Shown one piece after another: positions 55,197 through 64,000 of a stretch of DNA of 64,000 nt; the stretch's first letter is position 1, and every line of letters starts with the position of its first letter. Both the position numbers and the translations under genes were made by a program. Origin of the DNA: Vibrio aerogenes (GTDB lineage: Bacteria > Pseudomonadota > Gammaproteobacteria > Enterobacterales > Vibrionaceae); the NCBI RefSeq assembly GCF_024346755.1, contig NZ_AP024861.1, positions 1,612,001 to 1,676,000 of the forward strand, read 5' to 3'. The notes under the pieces were generated by a model. That model saw nothing but the letters and a program-made list of their open reading frames with translations. It ran no database searches and was not told where the DNA came from.

Positions 55197-56320
55197 TGAA
55201 GTTATTCCCTTATTTTGCCGGTCAGCAAACCGAGAAAAACCTGGGGCGCAATACGGTGCTGGCTCCCTTGCCGGTTAAAACCAGACTGAAACCGGCTGAA
55301 ACCGATGCGGTGCTGACAGCAAAAACCGAGAGTTATATTGAGCTGGGCAGTTATGGTGGTTTAATTTTGCAAACACAGATGCTATTGATTAATTTTTTGG
55401 TTTCATTCATAGCATTTCTCTATATATATACTGATCTAGGTGGAATCAGTGGGGTTGTGGGAAGAAGTTATGAAAGAGTATTTATTAATGGGCAGTGGGT
55501 ATCTGAACTAAGTTATTTTCTAGTGTTTATGGGAATTGGACTTTTATCTTTGGGCCCACTCTCATTTGGTCCGGCATTTCTGGCTATGATTCACACTCAC
55601 CGCGATCTCGCCCGTGCCTTACCGATTCGCTTTCACCGTCAGCGGCGGGAAGTGATGATGAGCCGCTGGAATAAAAGGAAACAACAGACAGAAATAAAAT
55701 TCTTCCCGTGGGAGTCGGTGTGTGCGATGGCCGGGGAAGGCACCGCTGTGGCCCCAAATATGGTGATGCGGGAGGGCAGCCTGTTTATCGGTGCTTATGA
55801 TGACGTGGCATCCGGTTATTTCTGGGCTTCGATGCGCATTAGCGCATTAGACCGCACTCATGCCGCGATGAAATGGGAGATGATCCGCAGCTTTATGGAA
55901 GACGGCCCCAAAGCGATTGGTGAATCACAGCCGGTCACGATGGAGGGCATGGTGCAGCAGTACTGCGATGAGCAGGGGATCAAGCGGAAGCATTTTCCTG
56001 ATCACATCAAAAACTGGTGGTATCTCAGTGGCCGGATGGTCGCGATCTGGCGGATGAACTGGGTGATCCGCAAGTTACAGAAAAAGGCAGAGAAGTTTCC
56101 GCAAGTGGCGGAGTGGAGCAAGCCGCTCCCTAAAGAAGAATGGGCTAAACCCAGTGAAGCACTGAACTTTTTCAACCGCAAGCTGGCAGAAAATGAATAC
56201 CAACGTGGCAAGACGATTTTGACAGTCAATGACCTGCGGGAAACTTATGGCCCGGCGTGGGAAGAATCGCAGCGGCGTCGCAAAGAGAAAAAGCAGGCTG
56301 CGGAAAGTTTGAACGCCTGA
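55196..56320 (+). CDS. Diverged T6SS immunity-like membrane protein 6
   Basis: Start ATG 55196 after AAAGGAG (TTG 55193 is in frame but unlikely); 374 residues. It is distantly related to the five upstream copies: similar opening (NTVLAPLPVKT), two hydrophobic regions (about 60-85 and 105-135), FFPWESVCAMAGEG in place of IPWEEV, and PLPKEEWAKPSEALNFFNRK in place of PIPESEWAKPSEQLQEANRR. The C-terminus is basic. It was probably the cognate of the effector whose tail precedes it. Confidence 0.75.
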   Translation: MKLFPYFAGQQTEKNLGRNTVLAPLPVKTRLKPAETDAVLTAKTESYIELGSYGGLILQTQMLLINFLVSFIAFLYIYTDLGGISGVVGRSYERVFINGQWVSELSYFLVFMGIGLLSLGPLSFGPAFLAMIHTHRDLARALPIRFHRQRREVMMSRWNKRKQQTEIKFFPWESVCAMAGEGTAVAPNMVMREGSLFIGAYDDVASGYFWASMRISALDRTHAAMKWEMIRSFMEDGPKAIGESQPVTMEGMVQQYCDEQGIKRKHFPDHIKNWWYLSGRMVAIWRMNWVIRKLQKKAEKFPQVAEWSKPLPKEEWAKPSEALNFFNRKLAENEYQRGKTILTVNDLRETYGPAWEESQRRRKEKKQAAESLNA

Positions 56321-56372
56321 TCCGGATAAAGGCGTGCTTCACGATAAGCCAAGCCAGCAAATCATTCTTCTA

Positions 56373-56399
56373 AAGGGGCAACATGCCCCTTGCTTTGTC
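56373..56399 (+). terminator. Probable terminator of the T6SS array
   Basis: AAGGGGCA / TGCCCCTT (56373-56380, 56384-56391) with an ACA loop, followed by GCTTTGTCT. Confidence 0.7.
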
Positions 56400-56502
56400 T
56401 ACGATAACCCTGAAACGGAATCCTCCAGCGCTTGATGTCGCAGAGCATGTAAGGTGATCAGGTTATTCAGATAGTTTTGTATCTGATCTATCATCTTAGC
56501 AT

Positions 56503-56601
56503 CCACCGGGTCTAATCTGTGGGTGGTGAGCTGAACAAGGTTAGACCTACCGCACTACCGTAACGGCGCGCCGAAGCGCCCTCGCTCATCTAATCCGGTG
56601 G
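56503..56601. repeat. Structured dispersed element, copy 2
   Basis: Inverted counterpart of the element at 31,505-31,610. It has an outer stem CCACCGG / CCGGTGG (56503-56509, 56595-56601), an inner stem GGTCTAA / TTAGACC (56509-56515, 56541-56547) and a GCGC hairpin with CGAA loop, read as C(UUCG)G on the minus strand. The inner stem has different bases from copy 1 but still pairs, suggesting a selected RNA fold. Confidence 0.55.
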
Positions 56602-56962
56602 AAAAATTCAATGTACCACTACATATCCTGAGTAACAGAATCATCAATGCTTTGATGAAATCACCAGCATGCATCTTGACGTCACCTGATTATATGGCCA
56701 AAAACTGATGCTGTGTGTGATAAAAAATTTGTCTTGACGATAGAAATTTATTGTGAAATTACTGCTTGAAAATCCTTTGGTAACCTTTATCTTGTGAGGG
56801 TCGGGAGTTGCACCGTAAATGAATCACAGGTCACTGATCGATGATTAAAAAAAAACGTTTTTACGGGGAAATAATGTGGGTTTTATGAGGAGCTGAACAG
56901 GTTATTTTCTGAACCCCATCACCGGAAAAATATTTGCTTCTATTTCATTCAGAGAGACAAAA
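56602..56962 (+). other. Gene-free region upstream of small secreted gene
   Basis: No gene visible. It should contain the promoter of the gene at 56,963; no convincing hexamer pair stands out. Confidence 0.35.
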
Positions 56963-57247
56963 ATGAAAAAGTTGTTTGTACTATTAAGCACATTAATTCT
57001 GTCAGTTTCAGTGACGGCTTTTGCAGATGATGTTCAGACTGAAGAGTCAGAGACCTGGGAAACGACAGAATCTGAAGTGTTGCCTGAAGCGCCAAGGGAA
57101 GTCATTAGCGATGCGCTGGATTCATGCTCGTCCTGGGCAAAAGATGATGGCATCGGGGAAGATGATCTGGCGCCATATCTGCTTAATTGCGTGAACGGCA
57201 TATTAAACGAACAGGGCTATTTGTCCGTATCATCTATCGACCAATAA
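56963..57247 (+). CDS. Small secreted acidic protein
   Basis: A 94-residue protein with a signal peptide (MKKLFVLLSTLILSVSVTAFA) and an acidic Glu/Thr-rich segment (about 22-45). A compact C-terminal part follows with two Cys (DSCSSWAKDDGIGEDDLAPY and LLNCVNG) that could form a disulfide. An AGAGAG site precedes the ATG. No family recognised. Confidence 0.7.
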   Translation: MKKLFVLLSTLILSVSVTAFADDVQTEESETWETTESEVLPEAPREVISDALDSCSSWAKDDGIGEDDLAPYLLNCVNGILNEQGYLSVSSIDQ

Positions 57248-57337
57248 AACCTTTCCAGCGACTTTGGCCGTGTTGTACCAGAGTCGCTGAATGCATTCAG
57301 AGGTGACATCCTTTTGCCCTGTGAATGCGACTGTGAC

Positions 57338-60049
57338 TTACCGCATAATCGCCAGCCGGATCTGCTTTTCTGTCTCAATGATCACAAACAGCGCTATACC
57401 AATCCCGATAATCAGCACATCATCCCAGAATGGAATCGGTGCGGTGGCGAAAACTGTCTGCAAAGGGGGCAGGTAAGTGATGGCAAATTGTGCGACGGTG
57501 ACCGCAAGCACCACGGCCCAGACGACTTTGGTGCCTTTGACGGCATCCCATGTCAGCGATGTGCCGTGAATATTACGGATGAAAAAGAGCTGGAAAATCT
57601 CCATCACCACCAGTGTGTTTAGTGCCATGGTGCGGGCCAGTTCAATCGGATAACCCTGACCAACTGCATAATGGTAAATCCCAAATACCCCGCAGGAAAA
57701 TAACGTGGAAACCAGCACGATATGCCAGACCAGATGACCGGACAGCAGTGGTTCATGGCGCGGCCGGGGCGGGCGGCGCATCGTGGTGGGTTCTGTGGGC
57801 TCAAATGCCAGTGCAATTCCCAGAGTGACAGCCGTAATTAGATTGACCCACAAAATCTGCACTGGTGTGATGGGCAGCGTCATGCCCAGCAGCAGGGCAA
57901 GAATAATCGTCATTGCTTCACCGGCATTGGTGGGTAAGGTCCAGCTGATCACCTTTTTGAGATTGTCATAGACGGTCCGCCCTTCGCGCACTGCGGCCGC
58001 AATCGAGGCAAAATTATCATCGGCCAGCACCAGTTCAGCGGCTTCCTTGGCTGCCTCAGAGCCTTTTCGTCCCATGGCAATCCCTGCATCAGAACGTTTC
58101 AGTGCCGGGGCATCATTAACGCCGTCGCCGGTCATGGCGACGGTCATACCGTGTGATTGCAGCGCCATTACCAGCCGTAGTTTATGCTCCGGACTGGTGC
58201 GGGCAAAAATATCACAATCCAGCACTGACTGGCTTAATGTGGCATCTTCCATCTGATCAAGGTCGGCGCCGGTCAAAACCTTATCCGGATTTTGCAGGCC
58301 GATTCGCTGACCAATGGCGGCGGCAGTTTTGGCATGATCGCCGGTGATCATTTTTACCCGGATTCCTGCCTGATGGCACTCTGCTACGGCGACGATAGCT
58401 TCCGGGCGGGGCGGGTCAATCATGCCGGTCATACCAATCAGTGTGAGTGAATCTTCCACATCACTGTGTTCAAGCACGGTATGTTCCGGTGACACCGATT
58501 TTACGGCAAAAGCCAGAACCCGCTGGCCCAGTGCCGCAACCGATTCTGCTTTGGTATTCCAGTAGGTGTAATCCAGTGCTTCGGTATGGCCGTCTGCACT
58601 GCGCTGATTATCGCACATGGCCAGAATCCGTTCGGGAGCGCCTTTCACAAAGATAAAGGCATGATGGTCGTGGTCGTGGTTCAGGGTCGCCATGAAACGG
58701 TATTTTGAGTCAAAGGGAATTGAATCTGTGCGGGTCCAGACGGATTGTTCTTTACGGACATCCATATTCATTTTTCCTGCCAGCGCAAGCAGGGCACCTT
58801 CCATCGGGTCGCCTTCCACATGCCAGACACCATCCTGTTCACGTAAGCGGGCATCGTTACAGAGAGTTGCAGCCCGTGCCAGTTCTTCCAGCACATGATG
58901 CTCTGAAGGAAATACCGGTGAATTTTCCAGCAACAGTGTGCCTTCCGGTTTGTAACCATCGCCCTCGATCGTAAACATGTGCCAGTGATCGAGGACCGAG
59001 GCCACCATCATTTCATTGCGGGTCAGGGTGCCGGTTTTATCAGTGCAGATGACAGATACGGAGCCCAGCGTTTCGATAGCGGGTAAGCGCCGGACGATGG
59101 CATTTCGCCGGGCCATGGCCTGAACGCCAATGGCAAGAGTAATGGTTAAAACCGCAGGCAGCCCTTCCGGAATGGCTGCAACGGAGAGCCCGACAACGGC
59201 CAGAAACATTTCGGTAAAGGGATAGTGAGCCACAAAGTAACCGAATGCGAGTAACAGTGCCGCGAGCAGCAGGATTAAAATGGTGAGCCATTTCGCAAAC
59301 ACTCCCATCTGGGCCACTAGTGGCGTCGTCAGGGTTTCGACCTCTGAAAGTAATCCGCTGATACGTCCGATCTCAGTCTGAGCGCCGGTTCTGACCACCA
59401 GTCCCTGGCCCTGACCGGCGGTTACCAGCGTGCCGGAAAAAGCCATGCAGCTTCTGTCCCCCAGCGGCGCATCGGCTGCGACTGCGGCAATGTGCTTGAT
59501 AACCGGCACCGATTCTCCGGTCAGAATGGCTTCCTGAACAGACAAGCCATGTGTGGTGAACAGGCGCAGATCTGCGGGGACTTTATCACCAGCTTCCAGA
59601 AGTACGACGTCACCGGGAACCAGTTGTTCACCTTTGATACAGATGCGTTCACCGTCACGGATGACATTGGCCTGGGGAGCCAGCATATGCCGGATCGCAT
59701 CCATCGCTTTCTCTGCTTTACCTTCCTGCAGGTAGCCGATAACCGCATTGACAAATACGACGGCCAGAATCACGCCGGTATCCATCCAGTGGTTCAGCAA
59801 AGCGGTAATGGTGGCGGAGCCAAGCAATACATAAATGAGGATATTGTGAAATTGTTGCAGAAAGCGCATCAGTGCGCTGCGTCTTGCGGCTTCGGGCAGC
59901 CGGTTCGGCCCGTATTTTGCGTGCCGTTGCTCTGCTTCATGCTGACTCAGCCCGGTCATCCGGGCCTGTTGTCGTTTCAGGGCGTGCTCAGTCGAGAGAT
60001 GATGCCATTCGGTTGGGGCTTCTTTTTCTTTGTCTCTGTCTTTTCGCAT
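57338..60049 (-). CDS. P-type cation-transporting ATPase (P2 type)
   Basis: A 903-residue pump; ATG 60049 is chosen because AAGGCAGG precedes it just after the upstream stop. It has an N-terminal cation ATPase domain (SQHEAEQRHAKYGPNRLPE), actuator TGES (AILTGESVPV), membrane motif AIPEGLPAVLT (PEGL as in SERCA/PMR1 Ca and Na pumps), phosphorylated Asp near 337 in CTDKTGTLTRNE, KGAPERI, and hinge GDGVNDAPALK. The PEGL motif favours Ca2+ or Na+ over heavy metals; the ion is not determined. It is co-directional with, and 11 bases after, a stress-protein gene. Confidence 0.93.
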   Translation of the reverse strand: MRKDRDKEKEAPTEWHHLSTEHALKRQQARMTGLSQHEAEQRHAKYGPNRLPEAARRSALMRFLQQFHNILIYVLLGSATITALLNHWMDTGVILAVVFVNAVIGYLQEGKAEKAMDAIRHMLAPQANVIRDGERICIKGEQLVPGDVVLLEAGDKVPADLRLFTTHGLSVQEAILTGESVPVIKHIAAVAADAPLGDRSCMAFSGTLVTAGQGQGLVVRTGAQTEIGRISGLLSEVETLTTPLVAQMGVFAKWLTILILLLAALLLAFGYFVAHYPFTEMFLAVVGLSVAAIPEGLPAVLTITLAIGVQAMARRNAIVRRLPAIETLGSVSVICTDKTGTLTRNEMMVASVLDHWHMFTIEGDGYKPEGTLLLENSPVFPSEHHVLEELARAATLCNDARLREQDGVWHVEGDPMEGALLALAGKMNMDVRKEQSVWTRTDSIPFDSKYRFMATLNHDHDHHAFIFVKGAPERILAMCDNQRSADGHTEALDYTYWNTKAESVAALGQRVLAFAVKSVSPEHTVLEHSDVEDSLTLIGMTGMIDPPRPEAIVAVAECHQAGIRVKMITGDHAKTAAAIGQRIGLQNPDKVLTGADLDQMEDATLSQSVLDCDIFARTSPEHKLRLVMALQSHGMTVAMTGDGVNDAPALKRSDAGIAMGRKGSEAAKEAAELVLADDNFASIAAAVREGRTVYDNLKKVISWTLPTNAGEAMTIILALLLGMTLPITPVQILWVNLITAVTLGIALAFEPTEPTTMRRPPRPRHEPLLSGHLVWHIVLVSTLFSCGVFGIYHYAVGQGYPIELARTMALNTLVVMEIFQLFFIRNIHGTSLTWDAVKGTKVVWAVVLAVTVAQFAITYLPPLQTVFATAPIPFWDDVLIIGIGIALFVIIETEKQIRLAIMR

Positions 60050-60060
60050 ACGCGCCTGCC

Positions 60061-60999
60061 TTAGCCGGCTTTCACCGGAGAAATAAATCCCTGTGGTTTG
60101 AGCCCAATCAGTGAGCAATTGAGTTTCTGAACAATATTTTCAGCCGTGTTACCAATCATAAATCCGGGGATACCGGTGCGGGCAACGGTGCCCATCACCA
60201 GAATATCGATGGGTTTTTGCACCACAAAATCAGGGATCATCTCGGTTGGTTTTCCGCGTAGATGGTGAATCAGATGTTGGCCGCTGATGCCGGAATCCCG
60301 GATCAGTGCTTCCAGTGCAGCACGATGTTCATCATGGATCCTGAGCACGGTCTGATCGATTTCGTCGTCTGAGGTTTTTATCCACATATTGCCGCGTAAA
60401 TAGGCTTCGAACTCGTAATCCCAGCATGAAATAATATGTAATTCACCACTGCAGCTGTCAGCCAGCGACCGGGATAACGCCAGCATCCGTCTGGATAAGC
60501 TTTCTGCGGCTTGTTCCTGAGATTTGGGGTCAATCGCGACCGCGACCTGAATTTGCTGGTGTGAATGCTCAATCGGACGACACAGCCAGACCGGAACCGG
60601 GCACTTGCGCAGTAAATTCATGTCAATGGTTTTCAGTCCGCACCGGTTATCCTGTGATTCTGCTTCTTTGATCACCAGGTCATGCTGGTGTTGAAGGACG
60701 TACTGAATGATATTAATGGCCGGGGTTTTATCACTGACAAAATCGATTGATACATCTACGGCACCTTCTGCGAGCTTCAGCGCATCCTGAGTTCTTTGGA
60801 TCCGTGCCTGAGTGATCGTCAGTAAGGACTCTTGATAGTTTTGCTGATAGTCGGGAAATTCAGCCGGAAAGTCAGGGCAGACAATCAATACTTTGAGTGG
60901 GGCATGATTGTTCCGGGCCAGACTCAGGGCCTGTTTAAGTCCTTCGTTTTCATCTGTTGTACCATGACTAACGTAAAGTAAATGGCGGAAATGCTGCAT
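60061..60999 (-). CDS. Tandem universal stress protein (UspE-like)
   Basis: A 312-residue protein of two Usp domains. The first (about 1-150) starts MQHFRHLLYVSHGTTDENEGL; the second (about 150-305) has the nucleotide-binding signature DILVMGTVARTGIPGFMIGNTAE close to G-2x-G-9x-G(S/T). Usp proteins respond to starvation and stress. The gene directly precedes the P-type ATPase on the same strand, so the pair probably acts in ion or stress homeostasis. Confidence 0.9.
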   Translation of the reverse strand: MQHFRHLLYVSHGTTDENEGLKQALSLARNNHAPLKVLIVCPDFPAEFPDYQQNYQESLLTITQARIQRTQDALKLAEGAVDVSIDFVSDKTPAINIIQYVLQHQHDLVIKEAESQDNRCGLKTIDMNLLRKCPVPVWLCRPIEHSHQQIQVAVAIDPKSQEQAAESLSRRMLALSRSLADSCSGELHIISCWDYEFEAYLRGNMWIKTSDDEIDQTVLRIHDEHRAALEALIRDSGISGQHLIHHLRGKPTEMIPDFVVQKPIDILVMGTVARTGIPGFMIGNTAENIVQKLNCSLIGLKPQGFISPVKAG

Positions 61000-61322
61000 A
61001 TCAAGACCCCTTTTCCCTGTAATAATCCTTCAGAAAACAGCTCCGGAAGTATGTGACCGGAAGGTGTTGCTGCATCAGTGTTTCTTCCCTGATGTGTCAG
61101 GGAGGTTACTCATGGCAACCTGTAAAATAAGTGTAGAGGGTTCATGCTGAAAATGGGGGAAAACACCTTGATATTTATTAGCCGGTGTGCTTATTTTTTG
61201 GTCTGTTTCACACTCGTGGCGTTCTTTTGAAATGGTCAGGATATTTGACTGCATACATGGCTTTGGGTGCACTGATGACCGATTTCGGTTAGTCTGTCAT
61301 TCTGTTTCAGGGAGGAGAGTCA
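61000..61322. promoter_or_regulatory. Divergent intergenic region
   Basis: About 320 bp between the usp gene (minus) and the transporter gene (plus), so it must hold promoters for both. No clear hexamers or operators identified, and no gene supported. Confidence 0.35.
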
Positions 61323-62642
61323 ATGAACCGCGACAGACTGGAAACAATGTATGGGTATCTGGTGAATGAAGAAGATGCCAGAGCCTGTAAAGCTATCCCG
61401 GAGTCAGCCTGCAAAGAGGTACCCGGTAATTTCATGAAAATCATCTTTGCCCAGTTTTTTACCAAACTGGGGGATGCTTTGATTAATCCGAAAGTGACTT
61501 TACCCTGGATCATGCAAAGTATCGGTATACCGGCTTCATTTGTGGCCTGGCTGGTGCCGATCAGAGAATCTGGCTCGTTATTACCACAGCTCGTGATTGC
61601 CAGTTATATCCGGCGGTTATCTGTCCGTAAATGGGTCTGGGTTTGTGGGAGTCTCCTGCAGGCGGTGGCCGTCCTTGCGATTGGTTTGGTGGCGATGTCT
61701 TTTGAAGGAAACACGGCTGGCTGGGCGATTCTGCTGCTTTTGTCGGTGTTTAGCCTGGCCCGCGGATTAAATTCGGTCGCCTCAAAAGATGTGTTAGGAA
61801 AGACGATCCCTAAATCCCAGCGGGGGCAGGTGAATGGCTGGTCAGGCAGTGCGTCCGGATTTGTGACGTTGATTTTTGCCGGATTGATGGCCATCTCCCA
61901 TTTTTCCGGCTGGCAGGGGAGTGGTGTTTTCTACGGTGGTTGCCTGATTTCAGCAGCAGTGGTCTGGTTGATCGGCGCAATGATCTATGGCCGGATTGAG
62001 GAATATGAAGGGGAGACGGAAGGGGGAAAAAATGGCTTGCTTGAGGCATTAAAGCAGTGTCATTTATTGTGGACTGACCGTGCTTTTCTTCAGTTTGTTC
62101 TGACCCGGACTTTGTTTCTTTGTACTGCGCTCAGCGCGCCTTACTATGTGTTGCTGGCTCAGAAAAACCATGGCAATGATATCTGGATGCTGGCCTTATT
62201 TATGTTTGCCAGCGGGCTGGCTTCTTTGCTGGCCGGGCCTTTCTGGGGAAAATTTGCAGATAAATCCAGCAAAAAGGTGATGATGCTCGGGGCATCAATG
62301 AGTGCGGTGACTGGGGGGATATTGTTTGTGATTGATACGGGTTTGCCGGGATTGACTCAGTCATACGGGTTATTTCCCGCCCTGTACTTTATGGTGTGTA
62401 TTGCCCACGATGGTGTCCGGGTCGGACGAAAAACCTATCTGGTGGATTTGTCTGAGGGAAATCAAAGAACCCGCTATGTTGCGGTGTCGAATACAGTGAT
62501 TGGTCTGATGTTGCTGCTGATGAGTAGTCTGGGGCTGCTGACACAGCTGATCTCATTGTCGCAGCTGGTGCTGGTATTTTCTGCGGTGACGATTGCCGGG
62601 GTGCTGCTGGCGGCCCGTCTTCCGGATGTTTCCCGGACCTGA
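61323..62642 (+). CDS. MFS-like transporter
   Basis: A 439-residue integral membrane protein with about 12 helices and an N-terminal cytoplasmic extension of about 40 residues containing paired Cys (ARACKAIPESACKEV). Loops such as SKDVLGKTIPKSQRGQVNGWSGSASGF and GKFADKSSKKVMMLGASMSA match major facilitator organisation. GGAGGAGAG precedes the ATG. Substrate unknown. Confidence 0.85.
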   Translation: MNRDRLETMYGYLVNEEDARACKAIPESACKEVPGNFMKIIFAQFFTKLGDALINPKVTLPWIMQSIGIPASFVAWLVPIRESGSLLPQLVIASYIRRLSVRKWVWVCGSLLQAVAVLAIGLVAMSFEGNTAGWAILLLLSVFSLARGLNSVASKDVLGKTIPKSQRGQVNGWSGSASGFVTLIFAGLMAISHFSGWQGSGVFYGGCLISAAVVWLIGAMIYGRIEEYEGETEGGKNGLLEALKQCHLLWTDRAFLQFVLTRTLFLCTALSAPYYVLLAQKNHGNDIWMLALFMFASGLASLLAGPFWGKFADKSSKKVMMLGASMSAVTGGILFVIDTGLPGLTQSYGLFPALYFMVCIAHDGVRVGRKTYLVDLSEGNQRTRYVAVSNTVIGLMLLLMSSLGLLTQLISLSQLVLVFSAVTIAGVLLAARLPDVSRT

Positions 62643-62678
62643 GATGGCCTGAGTGAGCAATGCGCTGAAAATAAAGGA

Positions 62679-62701
62679 AAAGCGCCGGTAAACGGCGCTT
62701 T
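62679..62701. terminator. Terminator between transporter and sugar-binding gene
   Basis: Perfect 9-bp stem AAAGCGCCG / CGGCGCTTT with a GTAAA loop between convergent genes. Confidence 0.8.
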
Positions 62702-62730
62702 GATGAAGTTGCTTTGACGCATTTTTCTGT

Positions 62731-63744
62731 TTACCAGCACAGCGATAAACCGTCACCGGATGACTTGGATGCAATACCGGAGACCGGTGCGTCAGTAATT
62801 AACTCAACGCCGGTGTTGAGGAAATCCAGCCCTTCAGTATTCTGCGGTTTTTTGCCGGTTTGAATGAACGTATTGATTGCCTCAACGCCCATGGCGGCCA
62901 TTCGTAGCGGGAACTGCATGGATGTGGCACCAATGACACCGGATTTCACATTTTCAACCCCTTCACAGCCGCCGTCGACAGAGACGATGAGCGCATCTTT
63001 TTTGCCAAAAGCAGCTAATGCTTCATAAGCCCCGATGGCTGCAGGTTCATTAATTGTATAGACGACGTTAATGCCGGTATCTTTCTGGAGCAGGGTTTCA
63101 ATCGCTTTGCGTCCGCCTTCCACAGAACCTTGTGTGACTTCATTACCCACAATCCGCGCATCTGTCTCGTCACCAATATCCTGAGCGTTGTTTAAATCAA
63201 TGCCGAATCCTTTCAGAAAGCCCTGATCCCTGGCGACATCCACACTGATTTCATTGGCATTGAGATCCAGCAGTGCAATTTTAGCAGAACCTGCTTTATC
63301 ACCGAGTTTGGCTTTTGCCCACTGGCCAATCAGCTCACCGGCTTTAAAATTATCTGTGGCAAATGTTGCATCAGCAGCACTGGCCGGGTCCAGTGGCGTA
63401 TCGAGGGCAATCACCAACACGCCTGCCGAGCGGGCCATTTCAACCACAGGGACAATCGCGGCCGGGTCACTGGGGGTAATTAAAATCCCCTTGGCCCCTG
63501 AGACCACTAAGTTCTCAATGGCCTGTGCCTGTGATTGATTATCACCATCGAACTGGCCAGCAAAAGTTTGTAGTTCAAGCCCCAGTTCATCTGCTTTTTT
63601 CTGAGCCCCTTCCTTCATTTTTACAAAAAACGGATTGTTATCAGTTTTTGTTATCAGGCCAACAATAGGTTTCTCTGCTGCTGCCACACCACCACTGAGC
63701 GCCAGACATAAGGTATAACTCAGAACTTTAATCAGTTTATTCAT
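62731..63744 (-). CDS. Periplasmic sugar-binding protein (RbsB/FrcB-like)
   Basis: A 337-residue ABC substrate-binding protein with a signal peptide (cleavage near GGVAAAEK) and the periplasmic binding protein fold of the ribose/fructose class: [65 protein letters not shown]. It most resembles fructose-binding FrcB-type proteins. The permease and ATPase genes are not in the window; since this gene points leftward and ends in a terminator, they would lie upstream beyond 64,000 or elsewhere. GGAGAA precedes the ATG. Confidence 0.88.
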   Translation of the reverse strand: MNKLIKVLSYTLCLALSGGVAAAEKPIVGLITKTDNNPFFVKMKEGAQKKADELGLELQTFAGQFDGDNQSQAQAIENLVVSGAKGILITPSDPAAIVPVVEMARSAGVLVIALDTPLDPASAADATFATDNFKAGELIGQWAKAKLGDKAGSAKIALLDLNANEISVDVARDQGFLKGFGIDLNNAQDIGDETDARIVGNEVTQGSVEGGRKAIETLLQKDTGINVVYTINEPAAIGAYEALAAFGKKDALIVSVDGGCEGVENVKSGVIGATSMQFPLRMAAMGVEAINTFIQTGKKPQNTEGLDFLNTGVELITDAPVSGIASKSSGDGLSLCW

Positions 63745-64000
63745 ATGACGATTTCTCCGGTACCTTTGTGTTTCACGTTTTTAAATATAGTGTATGCCTA
63801 TCATTTTTGTTGATTACATAGATTTTAAATATGTATCTGTGTCGGGATATCTGGTTGAAACCGTGATGAATCACGGTTTCAGGAGACTTGAGCTGTGGAT
63901 TTATCGACATTTATGATCTATCAGCTAAGGTTATTTATAGGTAATTAAATATCACACAAAGTAATTGGATCGTGTTTCTCTTTCACAGCCTGACCTGTCG
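63745..64000. promoter_or_regulatory. Upstream region of sugar-binding gene with palindrome
   Basis: No gene visible to the window edge. It holds a 10-bp perfect inverted repeat GAAACCGTGA / TCACGGTTTC around TGAA (63857-63880), which could be a regulator operator or the terminator hairpin of an unseen gene. Confidence 0.4.

Noticed and set aside
61075..61272. 65-codon minus-strand frame between usp and the transporter
   Set aside because: No ribosome-binding site, no recognisable features, and it occupies the expected divergent promoter region.

Overview
The window looks like a chromosome segment from a Vibrionaceae gammaproteobacterium, most likely a Vibrio. This is judged from gene order and protein similarity recalled from memory, not from a search. 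The core synteny is lpxH-ppiB/cysS, ruvCAB, cydABX-ybgE, ybgC-tolQRAB-pal-cpoB, nadA and alaE, with an arfA rescue gene. I do not assign a species.

Layout. Bases 1-17,999 are ordinary core genome: ychJ, lpxH and ppiB on the minus strand, then cysS, ruvCAB, the cytochrome bd oxidase operon behind two FNR-type sites, the Tol-Pal operon, nadA, a UPF0149 gene, alaE and arfA. arfA carries its self-limiting 3' hairpin. Bases 18,160-24,630 are a tight seven-gene operon: a periplasmic protein, a LolD/MacB-like ATPase, an FtsX-type permease, a LolA-like carrier, an outer-membrane barrel protein, a LytS-type kinase and a LytTR regulator. It looks like a dedicated envelope export route with its own two-component system. 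A tRNA-Ser(GGA) at 25,449 is followed by an AT-rich accessory patch (25,570-30,300) with an unrecognised 434-aa protein, an IS3-family element, gene fragments and a small lipoprotein. Bases 30,333-37,374 hold a secreted EF-hand-like protein, a CodA-type deaminase, a LysR regulator, a DUF1330 protein, a second tryptophanyl-tRNA synthetase behind a tandem-Trp leader peptide, and an MFS transporter.

The most unusual region is 37,785-56,320, an auxiliary type VI secretion cluster: vgrG, a DUF4123 adaptor, a VasX-like membrane-active toxin and its membrane immunity gene. It then expands into an array with a second toxin body lacking the N-terminal delivery domain, four more full-length immunity paralogues, and a sixth diverged immunity gene preceded by a scrambled toxin relic. 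About 340-bp repeats separate the units. Each full repeat ends in the last codons of the toxin gene, which contain the Shine-Dalgarno sequence used by the next immunity gene. This looks like a recombination-driven toxin/immunity reservoir.

Bases 56,963-64,000 hold a small secreted protein, a P-type cation ATPase with a tandem universal stress protein, an MFS-like transporter and a periplasmic sugar-binding protein. A structured element of about 100 nt occurs at 31,505-31,610 and, inverted, at 56,503-56,601. The two copies bracket the segment that contains the type VI cluster.
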